From UBA5109 sp963975155 (lineage in GTDB: Bacteria; Pseudomonadota; Gammaproteobacteria; Pseudomonadales; Pseudohongiellaceae), in NCBI GenBank assembly GCA_963975155.1, contig CAXBFG010000001.1:248001-312000 (forward strand): a stretch of 64,000 nucleotides of DNA, read 5' to 3'. How positions within the stretch are numbered: position 1 is the stretch's first letter; each line of letters opens with the position of its first letter. Made by a program: the position numbers and the translations under genes. The notes beneath the pieces were generated by a model that saw only the letters and a program-made list of their open reading frames with translations, did not search any database and was not told where the DNA came from. Positions 1-9,290 of the stretch are shown here, piece by piece.

Positions 1-2
1 TG

Positions 3-347
3 GCAGAAATAACCGTAAGTGAAGCCGTTAAAAAAATAATTGAAAGTTCAATCGATGATGTACTGGAAATATTCATGCTTACTGTGCAGGAATTGATCAG
101 ACAATTGCAGTCACAACAGGAAAGCCTGAAAGCCTTATTAAGCACCAATGAACTGCAGAAGATTGCAGATCATTTAAATGCAACAGACCTTGTCTCCTTA
201 CATTATTTTTATGCTGAATTATTACGTGCTCGCAAGGCGAATCTCAGCACCGCAAATCCAAACATGCAATTACTGCTGGAATCTTTATGTTACCGTTGGG
301 TTAAGCTGGTCAAAGAAAATCAGACTATGGAGTTAGTGAAGTTATGA
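3..347 (+). CDS. holB: DNA polymerase III delta' subunit, C-terminal fragment
   Basis: The reading frame is open from base 3, so only the last 114 residues of the protein are present and the start lies outside the window. The helical C-terminal segment (residues like LLSTNELQKIADHL and LESLCYRWVKL) fits the collar domain of the clamp-loader subunit delta', which helps load the sliding clamp during replication. Sequence similarity alone in this part is weak; the assignment leans on the 4-base ATGA overlap with a downstream PilZ-domain gene, an order (tmk-holB-pilZ) that I know from many Gammaproteobacteria. Fairly sure. Confidence 0.8.
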   Translation, partial: AEITVSEAVKKIIESSIDDVLEIFMLTVQELIRQLQSQQESLKALLSTNELQKIADHLNATDLVSLHYFYAELLRARKANLSTANPNMQLLLESLCYRWVKLVKENQTMELVKL

Positions 348-703
348 ATAGTCCTGAACCCAAACAAAGTTCCGGGCATGGTATTTTGTCAGTGACTATT
401 AAAGAGCTCTCCGTTCTTTATTCTTCCTACATGCCGTTTTTAAGTAATGGAGGTATTTTTTTACCAACGAATAAAAAGTATGCGATTAATGATGAAGTTT
501 TTTTATTACTCACATTGCTGGATGAAGAGGAAAAAATACCGGTAAATGGCAAGGTTGTCTGGATTACTCCGGCGCAGGCTCAAAACAATAGAGTATCAGG
601 AATAGGCATACAATTTACTGAGCAAAATAGTGAAGCAAAAACCAAGATTGAAAATCATCTGGCGGGGATCATGAATTCAGGCAAACCAACCCACACACTT
701 TAG
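344..703 (+). CDS. pilZ: PilZ domain protein (type IV pilus assembly PilZ)
   Basis: A 119-residue single PilZ domain, the usual length for the stand-alone pilus protein PilZ. Recognisable parts are the segment SNGGIFLPTNKKYAINDEV, the strand VNGKVVWITP and the closing GIGIQF. As in pilus-type PilZ proteins, the N-terminal RxxxR c-di-GMP motif is not visible, so it probably does not bind c-di-GMP. The family is needed for type IV pilus assembly and works with the PilB ATPase and FimX in other species. It starts inside the holB stop (ATGA), implying translational coupling, and its end overlaps the convergent ggt gene by four bases. Confidence 0.88.
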   Translation: MNSPEPKQSSGHGILSVTIKELSVLYSSYMPFLSNGGIFLPTNKKYAINDEVFLLLTLLDEEEKIPVNGKVVWITPAQAQNNRVSGIGIQFTEQNSEAKTKIENHLAGIMNSGKPTHTL

Positions 704-2376
704 AAGCCAGCTACGCCGCCGACATTACGAGGATCGGAAACGCCTTCAAAAGCTCCCTCAACAACCATGATTGAATTGGCGTCGCCCTGAGAAAATCGAG
801 AGCTGCTTAAACCCTGATGGCCCATCGATCTTAACTCGGAAACAACCTGTTCTGAAATGGCGCCATTTTCATAACGAATAATGTTTGGTAACCATTGGTG
901 ATGAAAGCGGGGGCTGCTGACAGCATTTTCGACATTCATACCGTGATCAATTACGTTGACGATGACCTCCAATACTGTGTTGATAATGGTTGAACCACCA
1001 GGAGAGCCGGTTATCAGCAACACTTTGTCATCTTGAGTGATTATAGTGGGAGACATGGAACTTAACATTCGTTTAGACGGCTGTATTTCATTAGCCTCCC
1101 GGCCGATCAGGCCAAAACTGTTGGCTGTATTGGGACTGCTTGAGAAATCATCCATTTCGTTATTCAGTAAAAAACCGGCGCCGGGAACGACAAATTTATT
1201 TCCATAAGAAGCATTGAGTGTGGTGGTTATTGCAACGGCATTGCCTTCTGCGTCGATAACTGAAAAATGCGTTGTTTCCATGCTTTCTGCAGGCCAGGAG
1301 CCGGCATCAATTGCCGAACTGTCGCTTGCCTTTAAAGGATCGAAATCGGCAAAACGTTGTTGCGCATATGTTTTTGAAGTCAGCATCGTTGTGGGTACCT
1401 CATAAAAATCCGGGTCACCTAGATGTTCTGCCCGATCTGCATAGGCTCTGCGCTGTGCTTCGATCATCAAATGTAGCGTGGCGGTGGAGCCCCAGCCCAG
1501 TGTTGTGAGATCAAAAGGCTCGAGCATATTGAGCATTTGCACCAGCAGAACTCCACCTGATGAAGGTGCTGCCATGGACCAGATATCATATCCACGATAG
1601 TTGCCATGCACGGGATCGCGCCAAATAGGCTGATAGGCTTCGAGATCACGATGTGTAATCAGGCCGTTATGTTCCTGCATGCTGGAAATCAGCATGTCAG
1701 CGACAGGCCCTTTATAAAAACCATCTCTGCCATGTTCAGAAATCAGCTTCAACGTCTCAGCCAGCTCTGCTTGTTGCCAAAGATCGCCGGCCTGATAAGC
1801 TTCGCCTTGCTTGCTGAATTTGTTCATTGAAGCGGGGTAGCGGCTGAAATTACGCAAGTTTCCCTGAAACTGTTCGGCCAGATCTTCGTTAAGAATAAAG
1901 CCTTGTTCAGCAAGTTGAATTGCCGGGGCGATTACCTGCTCCCGAGACATGCTGCCAAAGCGCTCCAGAGCATCCAGTAGACCCGCAACTGAACCCGGAA
2001 CACCTGTGGCCTGGAGGCTGTTTCTGGAAAGTTCACGATCGACATTGCCGTTACTGTCCAGAAACATATCACGGTCTGCAGCCAGTGGCGCTTTTTCACG
2101 GGAATCCTGGGTATATACCTCACCACTGGAGTTGCGAAATACTAAAAATCCACCACCGCCAATATTGCCGGCAGAAGGATAGGCAACGGCTAATGCAAAG
2201 CCGACGGCTACGGCTGCATCGATGGCGTTTCCTCCCTGGGCGAGGATATTTTTACCAATTTCAGAGGCTATATCGGACCGGGAACTGACCATGCCGTGAT
2301 CGGCACGTTGAAACTCTGCAAAGACTTGTGAAGCAGAAAAAAGAAATATAAACAGGAAGCAAACAAACTTATTCAC
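700..2376 (-). CDS. ggt: Gamma-glutamyltransferase, periplasmic
   Basis: Full-length 558-residue N-terminal-nucleophile hydrolase. A signal peptide (residues 1-20, ending VFA) sends it to the periplasm. The proenzyme is cleaved in front of the catalytic threonine in METTHFS (Thr368), giving large and small subunits; the oxyanion and substrate signatures PSKRMLSSMSPT and GSPGGS are present. It hydrolyses or transfers the gamma-glutamyl group of glutathione. Glutathione reductase lies less than 1 kb away, but on the opposite strand, so co-regulation is not shown. The gene is convergent with pilZ and overlaps it by four bases. Confidence 0.95.
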   Translation of the reverse strand: MNKFVCFLFIFLFSASQVFAEFQRADHGMVSSRSDIASEIGKNILAQGGNAIDAAVAVGFALAVAYPSAGNIGGGGFLVFRNSSGEVYTQDSREKAPLAADRDMFLDSNGNVDRELSRNSLQATGVPGSVAGLLDALERFGSMSREQVIAPAIQLAEQGFILNEDLAEQFQGNLRNFSRYPASMNKFSKQGEAYQAGDLWQQAELAETLKLISEHGRDGFYKGPVADMLISSMQEHNGLITHRDLEAYQPIWRDPVHGNYRGYDIWSMAAPSSGGVLLVQMLNMLEPFDLTTLGWGSTATLHLMIEAQRRAYADRAEHLGDPDFYEVPTTMLTSKTYAQQRFADFDPLKASDSSAIDAGSWPAESMETTHFSVIDAEGNAVAITTTLNASYGNKFVVPGAGFLLNNEMDDFSSSPNTANSFGLIGREANEIQPSKRMLSSMSPTIITQDDKVLLITGSPGGSTIINTVLEVIVNVIDHGMNVENAVSSPRFHHQWLPNIIRYENGAISEQVVSELRSMGHQGLSSSRFSQGDANSIMVVEGAFEGVSDPRNVGGVAGF

Positions 2377-2477
2377 GAAAGCCCTTTTCGTAAGTCAGAA
2401 TTAAGCCTAGACAATACATGACAAAAGCAAGGAAGTGTAGTTGAATCCTGCCCAGTCAACGAAGACTCAAGAGGGTA

Positions 2478-2792
2478 TCAACCAAGCAGTTCGAGTAGGG
2501 CTTCTTTCTTTTCAGGAGGCAGTGAATCAAGACGTTCCTGTAACACTTGATCTGTCATTTGATCTTCTCTTAACTCGCCTTTAACTTCTTTCAGAAGTTC
2601 TTCGGCGGTGAAGTCTTGAATATTGGCCTGATGATTTTGTTGAATATGTTTTTCCAGAACCATAATGATTTCAGAATTCATGCTTCTACGATTATGTTCA
2701 GAAAGCGCTTTAATCTGTTCTCGTAAACCATTCGGTAAACGGATAACAAATTTCTCAACCAGAGCAGGGGTGCTTTTATTAAATTCGCTCAC
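2478..2792 (-). CDS. Arc-family ribbon-helix-helix DNA-binding protein
   Basis: A 104-residue protein. Residues about 12-50 carry the Arc/MetJ fold: a beta strand (KFVIRLPNGL) followed by two helices (REQIKALSEHNRRSMNSEI). The C-terminal half is acidic and helical (LLKEVKGELRED...), so it may mediate oligomerisation or partner binding. Arc-like proteins bind operators as dimers of dimers. No toxin-like partner gene is adjacent, so an antitoxin role is not supported. The 157-base gap to the divergent gor gene probably holds both promoters. Target genes are unknown. Confidence 0.85.
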   Translation of the reverse strand: MSEFNKSTPALVEKFVIRLPNGLREQIKALSEHNRRSMNSEIIMVLEKHIQQNHQANIQDFTAEELLKEVKGELREDQMTDQVLQERLDSLPPEKKEALLELLG

Positions 2793-2949
2793 ACTGTTTC
2801 TCCTTGGCTAATCCTGATCATTTAAATTATTTTTAATACAATGGCCTCAATAATAACGTTTTAAAGCAAAAGAGGGTATGATTTTTTAGTATATTGTGAA
2901 CCAGACTATGTTTTTTTATTAGCATTTACTATCAGGAGTTAAGGAATTA

Positions 2950-4302
2950 ATGCAGGAATATGATTTTTTTGTAATCGGCGCCGGTTCAGGTGGTGTAAGA
3001 GCGGCCCGAATGGCTGCTGGTTTTGGGGCTAAAGTGGCCATAGTAGAAGATCATTACCTGGGGGGAACTTGCGTAAATGTAGGCTGTGTTCCAAAAAAAC
3101 TATACAGCTTCGCCAGCCATTATCACTATGACTTTGAAGACAGTCGGGCATATGGCTGGTCCGGCTTAGATGCGAAATTTGACTGGCAAACCCTCAGAGA
3201 CAATAAAACACAGGAAATAAGCCGTTTAAATGGCATCTACAAAAATATACTCGAAAGTGCCGGAGTTGAGGTTTTAACCGGTCATGCCCGGATTTGTGAC
3301 CCACATACAGTGCAAATAGCTGAAGTTAATTACCGTGCCGATAAAATCCTTGTGGCAACCGGCGGCTGGCCTTTTATCCCGGAGTTTTCGGGTAGCAATT
3401 TAGCCATCACGTCCAATGAAGTCTTTGATCTCGATCATTTTCCTGAATCCATTCTCATCGTCGGAGGAGGCTATATTGCAGTTGAATTCGCAGGAATTTT
3501 TGCCGGTCTGGGCTCCAATACCACGCTATCCTACCGTGGGGAACTTCCGCTAAATCATTTTGACCGGGATTTAAGAGTGAAATTTGCCAGCGAGCTGAAA
3601 CGCCATGTTAATGTGCTTTTGGAATCGGAAGTCATTGATATTAAAGAGAATTCAGACAAATCAAGACTGGTAAGCTATAAGGATGGCAGTACAGCCAAAT
3701 ATGACTGCGTCCTCTATGCTACGGGACGTAAAGCCCGGACTGAGGGTCTTGGGCTAGAAAACACCCAGGTTCAGCTGGATTCCAGTGGCAACATTAAGGT
3801 AAATGGCCAATTTCAGACCGATGAGCCCGGTATTTATGCACTGGGGGATGTCGTAGGACGCATGAATTTAACCCCGGTAGCGTTGGCTGAAGGAATGAAT
3901 TTGGCTCGAAACCTGTTTTCCACTCAACAGCCTGAAGTCGATTACAGCAATATTGCGACAGCAGTATTTTCCCATCCAAACCTGGGAACAGTCGGGTTGA
4001 GCGAAGAGGCCGCATTATCAGCAGGTAAACAGATAGATGTCTATGAGAGTGACTTTAAACATCTTAAGCACACCATTTCAGGCCGTGATGAACGCACCTA
4101 TATGAAAATCATCGTTGAGCAAAAAACAGATAAAGTTCTGGGCATGCATATGATGGGTTCAGATGCCGGTGAGATTATTCAGGGCTTTGCAGCGGCAATG
4201 AAATGCGGGGTCACCAAGGCGCAACTGGATAGTACTGTTGGAATTCATCCGACGGCAGCAGAGGAGTTTGTTACCATGCGCTCAAAGCGTGATGACTCTT
4301 AA
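2950..4302 (+). CDS. gor: Glutathione-disulfide reductase
   Basis: A 450-residue FAD/NADPH flavoprotein of normal length. The FAD-binding motif GAGSGG is at residues 10-15, the redox disulfide is Cys41-Cys46 in GGTCVNVGCVPKK, the NADPH Rossmann motif is GGGYIAVEFAG, and the C-terminal dimerisation domain ends with the catalytic GIHPTAAEE (His433). It reduces oxidised glutathione in the cytoplasm. It is transcribed alone, divergently from the Arc-type regulator. The 10-base palindrome CTCTTAAGAG spans its stop codon; I attach no function to it. Confidence 0.96.
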   Translation: MQEYDFFVIGAGSGGVRAARMAAGFGAKVAIVEDHYLGGTCVNVGCVPKKLYSFASHYHYDFEDSRAYGWSGLDAKFDWQTLRDNKTQEISRLNGIYKNILESAGVEVLTGHARICDPHTVQIAEVNYRADKILVATGGWPFIPEFSGSNLAITSNEVFDLDHFPESILIVGGGYIAVEFAGIFAGLGSNTTLSYRGELPLNHFDRDLRVKFASELKRHVNVLLESEVIDIKENSDKSRLVSYKDGSTAKYDCVLYATGRKARTEGLGLENTQVQLDSSGNIKVNGQFQTDEPGIYALGDVVGRMNLTPVALAEGMNLARNLFSTQQPEVDYSNIATAVFSHPNLGTVGLSEEAALSAGKQIDVYESDFKHLKHTISGRDERTYMKIIVEQKTDKVLGMHMMGSDAGEIIQGFAAAMKCGVTKAQLDSTVGIHPTAAEEFVTMRSKRDDS

Positions 4303-4366
4303 GAGCTCTATAAACCTTGAATCACCAACAGAGCTTAAAAATTAAAACTGTATCAGGACAAAGACA

Positions 4367-5503
4367 ATGAAAATAAAGCATGCACTTATAACAGTACTCT
4401 TATCCGGCAGTGCTTTTACGGCTTTGGCCCAACAACAGGAGCTTGATCCTCTAAGGACTCCAGGCGTTCAGGCAAGTGGTGATCCAAAGCGCGAAGCATT
4501 TGTTCTCGCAAACTGCTCGAACCCTGTTGGTCCGATTGGCGGTGGAGGTGGCATGAGGGAAATACCTCGTGGACAGGTAGATGAATTTGCTAATGCTCCT
4601 GTAAACGCCATTCCGGGTGTTATTGCAGGGGGGCAACGCTGGCGTAAAATCTGGGAAGGTAGTGGTAACAATACTGATAGCCCTATTGCCACTGATAAAG
4701 GCATTTTGATGGCTATGAATGACCTGAGCCAGATTATTGAGATTTCACTGGATGGTAGTGTCGAGATTATCGCCACGGACACCTATACCGGCGGGGCTAT
4801 GGCATTAACGCCTGATGGTACGCTTTATGTCGGGGAACGCGCACTCAACCGAGGAATCTGGCAGGTAGAACCGCGTCGATTATTCACCAACACGATGAAT
4901 GGTGAACCCCTGGAGTGCCAGGGACCAGGTGTGTTAAATGACATGGTCGCTGATCAGAAAGGCGGTATGTATATGACTATGGGCGGAGTTTATTATGCCA
5001 ATGCAGATGGCGTAGTCAGCGGCCCTTATGGTGATGTAAATGGCAATGGAATTGCCCTGAGCCCGGACGATAAAACCCTATATGTTACGGGTAGGCTTCC
5101 TGGCGCTATCCCGCCAGATGATTTGTATTTACCTCCCGGCGCTCCGGTTCCCACTGGAGGACTGGTTGCTTTTGATGTGCAGGAAGATGGCTCACTCACA
5201 AATCAACGACAATTTGCCTGGGCGGGAAATGATGGGACACAGGTGGATACTGAAGGGCGTATATATACGCCGGGTAATCTAAGAAGAAATGGCGCGGGAT
5301 GGTCAGTTGGCAGTGCATGGGTTATAGACCCTGAAACTGGTAATTTTCTTGGTTATTTCCCGGCACCACCAGGAACGCATGGTTTACATTTTGGCGGGGC
5401 TGACAAAAAAACCTTGTTTGCTATCACCCTGGGAGCTGAAACTGCCGTTTATGCAATTGACATGCAAGCAGAGGGCTTTCAGCTTGCCGAGTGGAAGCGG
5501 TGA
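4367..5503 (+). CDS. Exported SMP-30/gluconolactonase-like beta-propeller protein
   Basis: A 378-residue protein with a clear signal peptide (cleavage near ALA|QQQ, residue 21). The rest is built of repeated propeller-type blades: short turns such as LSLDGSVEII-like and ALTPDGTLYVGE, ALSPDDKTLYVTG, and DTEGRIYTPG. This is the SMP-30/gluconolactonase/strictosidine-synthase superfamily, whose members bind a divalent metal at the propeller centre and hydrolyse lactones. Catalytic residues could not be assigned with certainty, so enzyme activity is inferred. It stands alone 64 bases after gor, and is followed by the hairpin at 5590. Confidence 0.7.
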   Translation: MKIKHALITVLLSGSAFTALAQQQELDPLRTPGVQASGDPKREAFVLANCSNPVGPIGGGGGMREIPRGQVDEFANAPVNAIPGVIAGGQRWRKIWEGSGNNTDSPIATDKGILMAMNDLSQIIEISLDGSVEIIATDTYTGGAMALTPDGTLYVGERALNRGIWQVEPRRLFTNTMNGEPLECQGPGVLNDMVADQKGGMYMTMGGVYYANADGVVSGPYGDVNGNGIALSPDDKTLYVTGRLPGAIPPDDLYLPPGAPVPTGGLVAFDVQEDGSLTNQRQFAWAGNDGTQVDTEGRIYTPGNLRRNGAGWSVGSAWVIDPETGNFLGYFPAPPGTHGLHFGGADKKTLFAITLGAETAVYAIDMQAEGFQLAEWKR

Positions 5504-5589
5504 AATACAATATTTCTAGCCAGCTAGTGTAATTTCAAATATTCAGATATTAGTTAATTCATGAGTTGCAGGGCATCCCTGCTTGTTAC

Positions 5590-5623
5590 ACTATTTCCGG
5601 TAATCTTTATTACCGGAAATAGT
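5590..5623. repeat. Perfect 15-bp inverted repeat (hairpin)
   Basis: Arms ACTATTTCCGGTAAT (5590-5604) and its exact complement (5609-5623) flank a 4-base loop; three more pairs can form after one mismatch. There is no T-tract on either side, so a standard Rho-independent terminator is not clear. It may end the preceding transcript, or be an operator or recombination-related site upstream of the integrase. The rest of the 189-base gap is AT-rich with no gene. Confidence 0.75.
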
Positions 5624-5692
5624 ATAAGGGCAGAATACATGCATACTTTTATAATATATATTTTATATTCAAATAGTTATCTATAGTACTTA

Positions 5693-6907
5693 ATGTTAAA
5701 TAAGAAAATTCCAGTGCCATTTTTCGACACGCTTTCCGAGATGCCTAATCCCTATCGGCATCGTGTCACCTCTGTTAAACATTTACTTGAAGATGAGCCT
5801 CCTCACGCTATAGATGACTATCAGTTTGCTAGTGAGTTTCTCTATTCCTATCGCGGTTCTCCGGATACTTTTTCTACTTATCGACGTGAAATTGAACATT
5901 TCATGCACTGGAGCTGGCTTGTGGCCCAAAAATCGCTTAAAGAGATAAGGCGTGAAGATATAGAAGCATATGTAGAGTTTTCGAATAAACCACCAAAACA
6001 CTGGATTGGTGAGAAAAATGTCGCCAGATTTCTGGAAAAACAGGGTGCTCGTATCTTGAATCCAGATTGGCGACCCTATGTATTAATCAAGCCGGATCAG
6101 GCCTATTCACTTTCCCAGAGTGCTGTACAGGCCATTTTTGGAGTTCTGAGCAGCTTTTATAACTATCTGATCCAGGAAGAATATACCGATATGAATCCGG
6201 TAGCCCAGATACGCCAAAAAAGTAAATTTCTGCGTAAAACCCAAAGCCAGAAAGCTATCAGGCGCTTATCTGAACTGCAGTGGTCATATGTGCTGGATGC
6301 CGCAGAAACATTGGCCGATACGGATCCACTGCAACATGAAAGAACCTTATTTATCATGCAGGCACTGTTTGCCATGTATCTGAGGATATCGGAACTGGTC
6401 GAAACCGAACGCTGGACTCCAAAAATGGGCGATTTTGAACGTGATTTGGAAGGCAACTGGTGGTTCAGAACCGTAGGCAAGGGTAACAAGGAGCGTCAGA
6501 TATCTGTCAGCGATGCCATGTTAAATGCGCTCAAGCGCTTCAGGGAGTCGAGAAATTTGAGCCCCCTGCCCGCACCGGGTGAATCTGCGCCACTTATTCA
6601 TAAAACCCGTGGCCAGGGGGGCATCACCAGTACCCGTCAAATACGTGGCATTGTGCAACTGTGTTTTGATACTGCGCAGCGTAAAATGCAGGAGGAAGGC
6701 TTCACTGAAGAAGCTACGCAATTGTCTGCTGCAACGGTGCATTGGCTACGCCACACGGGCATTTCTGAAGATGTAAAGCACAGACCGCGTGAACATGTGC
6801 GGGACGATGCTGGACACGGTTCGAGTGCCATTACCGATCGTTATATTGATGTAGAGCTTAGTGCCCGCCATGCATCTGCCAAAAAAAAATCGATAAAACC
6901 ACAATAG
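5693..6907 (+). CDS. Tyrosine-type site-specific recombinase (integrase family)
   Basis: A 404-residue protein, apparently intact. Residues about 40-175 form the SAM-like core-binding domain and residues about 190-395 the catalytic domain. The catalytic set can be placed: Arg231 (MYLRISELVE), the beta-hairpin Lys263 (VGKGNKER), His350 and Arg353 (HWLRHTG), His375 (AGHGS) and Tyr384 (TDRYIDV). Such enzymes cut and rejoin DNA through a tyrosine-DNA link. No excisionase, phage or conjugation genes lie nearby, and no tRNA abuts it, so it is a solitary recombinase with unknown site. The start is an ATG with only a weak ribosome-binding site. Confidence 0.9.
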   Translation: MLNKKIPVPFFDTLSEMPNPYRHRVTSVKHLLEDEPPHAIDDYQFASEFLYSYRGSPDTFSTYRREIEHFMHWSWLVAQKSLKEIRREDIEAYVEFSNKPPKHWIGEKNVARFLEKQGARILNPDWRPYVLIKPDQAYSLSQSAVQAIFGVLSSFYNYLIQEEYTDMNPVAQIRQKSKFLRKTQSQKAIRRLSELQWSYVLDAAETLADTDPLQHERTLFIMQALFAMYLRISELVETERWTPKMGDFERDLEGNWWFRTVGKGNKERQISVSDAMLNALKRFRESRNLSPLPAPGESAPLIHKTRGQGGITSTRQIRGIVQLCFDTAQRKMQEEGFTEEATQLSAATVHWLRHTGISEDVKHRPREHVRDDAGHGSSAITDRYIDVELSARHASAKKKSIKPQ

Positions 6908-6998
6908 TTGCAAATTTCAACCTAGAAAAACGATGAAAGTTCCCTATAAATAGGTTAAGTTTGTTAGTCATTACGCGTGATCGGAATTAAGATCGTCA

Positions 6999-9215
6999 AT
7001 GGAAAAATCACTTATGAGCAAGTATTCAGCTTTATCAGCTAAAAACATTCTTTCGGCCGCAGTATTGGGCCTGAGCTTAGGTTTTCTGGGCTCCCTGCCC
7101 TTACTGGCTCAACAAACTGCTCTTCTAGCCGATGACATACCACTGGATGTTGCTGCTATTTATAAGGAAATCCAGCCTATTGCCGAATACACGCCTATTA
7201 CACGTTCTGTGTTAAGCCAGTTGGCTCGTAATCATTATTCAGAGGTTCGCGTAAATGATGCTTTTTCCAGTAAATTACTGGATAGAATTTTTGATGGACT
7301 GGACCCCTCTCGCCTGTACTTTACCCAAGCTGATATCGATGAGTTTGAACAGTATCGCCTGGAACTGGATGATTTGCTGCGGGCCGGTAATGTTGATGCG
7401 GGTTTTGCCATTTATAACCGATATCAGGAACGCGTTATTGAAAGGCTGGTTTACTCCCTGAAACGCATTGAGGAAGATGACAGCCCCTTCGATTTTACCC
7501 TTGATGAAAGCATCATCGTTGACCGTTCCGCAGAGCCCTGGCCTGCTTCCCATGCAGAACTGGAAGATCTGTGGCGTAAAAGGGTTAAAAGCAATGTCTT
7601 AAGCGCCCTTCTTGCTGACGATACTATAGAGAAAGCCCGTGAGGATCTAAGTGATCGATACCGGTCGCAATTAAGTCAGATTCTGAAAAATGATCAACGT
7701 GAGGTTTTCCAGTTCTATATGGATACCCTGACCACCAGTATTGATCCACATACCCAATACTATCTGCCGCAGGCAGCTGAAAACTTCAATATGAACATGA
7801 GTTTGCAGTTACAGGGTATTGGTGCGGTTCTCACTACGGAAAATGAATACACCGAAGTGGTTCAGATAGTTGCCGGCGGCCCTGCCGATATAGCGGGAGA
7901 GCTGCAGCCCAAAGACCGTATCACAGGCATAGCTCAAGGCAATGATGATTTTGTGGATGTGACAGGTTGGCGAGTAGACGATGTCGTGCAACTGATACGG
8001 GGAGAAAAAGGCACAGTCGTTAGACTGAGCGTTATTCCGAATAATGCAGAAAATGATTTTGAGCGTAAAATTATCAGTATTACCCGGGATACTGTGCAGC
8101 TGGAAGATGAATCAGCAAAAAGTGAAATTGTAGAAATTGAACGTGATGGAGTGACTTATAAAATCGGCGTCATCGGTTTGCCAACTTTTTATATTGATTT
8201 CACAGCCCTGCAGAATCGGGACCCGAATTTTCGCAGCAGTACCCGCGACGTGAGAGTATTGCTGGAAGAATTAAAAGCCGCAGATGTCGATGCCGTCATC
8301 ATGGATTTGCGTAATAACGGTGGTGGTTCACTCAGCGAAGCCAATGCCCTGGTAGGTCTTTTCATAGACCGAGGCCCAACAGTCCAGGTCATGGATGCAG
8401 ACAATAACAATATTGTCCAAGGTGATTCTGATCCCGGCATGGTTTATGACGGACCAATGGCGGTTTTGGTTAACCGATTAAGCGCCTCTGCCTCAGAAAT
8501 TTTTGCTGGCGCCATTCAGGACTATCAGCGTGGTTTGATACTTGGCAGTCAAACTTTTGGTAAAGGCACCGTGCAGGAATTAATCCCCCTGGGGACCGGT
8601 CAATTGAAAATTACCCGAGCCAAGTTCTATCGAATTTCCGGTGAAAGTACACAGCATCGGGGCGTATTGCCAGATATCGATTTCCCGGATTTATATGATG
8701 TTTCTGACGATATAGGAGAGGCTGCTCTGGATACAGCCCTGCCCTGGGATACCATAGAAACAACCAGTTTTTATCGACCTTTTGCAGACCTGAAACCTGC
8801 CCTGCCTGTTCTTGCGAGCAGGCACGCAGAGCGATTGCAAAACGATCCGGACTTTAATTATATAAATGCACAGATACAGCGAGCGATTGAAAATAAAGCG
8901 GATAATACCCTGAGTCTGAATATGGAAACATTATTGGCTAAACGTGCAGACAATAACGCATGGCGCTTACAGATAGAAAACCTGCGACGTGTCGCCAAAG
9001 GTGAAGAAGCTTTCGACTCTATTGAAGCTATGGAGAATCAGAACGAAGCCGAAGAAGAAGTCTTAGCTGTGAACATGCCTGGCCTGGAAGATGAAGTTGA
9101 AACTGATCAGGATGATGAAGTCGATCCCTATCTTCGCGAGAGCGGCAATGTCTTGCTGGATTTAATTGAGCTGAATTCTGGTAGCGTTTTCAGTATGGCT
9201 CAGCAGCGAAATTAG
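6999..9215 (+). CDS. prc: Tail-specific (C-terminal processing) protease Prc
   Basis: A 738-residue periplasmic S41 protease, slightly longer than the E. coli enzyme. Order: signal sequence (residues about 20-38, ending LLAQQ), N-terminal helical domain, PDZ domain (VAGGPADIAGELQPKD), S41 protease core with the Ser of RLSASASEIF and the Lys of FGKGTVQE forming the Ser-Lys dyad, and a C-terminal helical domain. It trims the C termini of periplasmic and cell-wall enzymes. The acidic stretch near the end (EVETDQDDEVD) is unremarkable. Translation might instead start at the ATG at 7014; neither site has a strong Shine-Dalgarno. It is monocistronic. Confidence 0.95.
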   Translation: MEKSLMSKYSALSAKNILSAAVLGLSLGFLGSLPLLAQQTALLADDIPLDVAAIYKEIQPIAEYTPITRSVLSQLARNHYSEVRVNDAFSSKLLDRIFDGLDPSRLYFTQADIDEFEQYRLELDDLLRAGNVDAGFAIYNRYQERVIERLVYSLKRIEEDDSPFDFTLDESIIVDRSAEPWPASHAELEDLWRKRVKSNVLSALLADDTIEKAREDLSDRYRSQLSQILKNDQREVFQFYMDTLTTSIDPHTQYYLPQAAENFNMNMSLQLQGIGAVLTTENEYTEVVQIVAGGPADIAGELQPKDRITGIAQGNDDFVDVTGWRVDDVVQLIRGEKGTVVRLSVIPNNAENDFERKIISITRDTVQLEDESAKSEIVEIERDGVTYKIGVIGLPTFYIDFTALQNRDPNFRSSTRDVRVLLEELKAADVDAVIMDLRNNGGGSLSEANALVGLFIDRGPTVQVMDADNNNIVQGDSDPGMVYDGPMAVLVNRLSASASEIFAGAIQDYQRGLILGSQTFGKGTVQELIPLGTGQLKITRAKFYRISGESTQHRGVLPDIDFPDLYDVSDDIGEAALDTALPWDTIETTSFYRPFADLKPALPVLASRHAERLQNDPDFNYINAQIQRAIENKADNTLSLNMETLLAKRADNNAWRLQIENLRRVAKGEEAFDSIEAMENQNEAEEEVLAVNMPGLEDEVETDQDDEVDPYLRESGNVLLDLIELNSGSVFSMAQQRN

Positions 9216-9221
9216 AAACTA

Positions 9222-9247
9222 CTCCAGGAGTTTGCAAAATCCTGGAG
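9222..9247. terminator. Hairpin after prc, possible terminator
   Basis: An 8-bp perfect stem (CTCCAGGA / TCCTGGAG) with a 10-base loop, just after the prc stop and before the convergent gene. No T-tract follows, so terminator function is only possible. Confidence 0.4.
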
Positions 9248-9290
9248 ATGTCTGCGTTCCTTATCACGCCCCTTTCCTGAATCGAAAAGT

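Noticed and set aside
1214..2288. Several long open frames on the strand opposite gamma-glutamyltransferase
   Set aside because: They mirror the codon structure of ggt, have no conserved sequence and no ribosome-binding sites.
2478..2792. Antitoxin of a toxin-antitoxin pair
   Set aside because: Ribbon-helix-helix proteins often are, but no small toxin-like gene is adjacent on the same strand.
5590..6907. Prophage or integrative element
   Set aside because: Only the recombinase is present; both sides are ordinary chromosomal genes and no direct-repeat attachment sites were seen.
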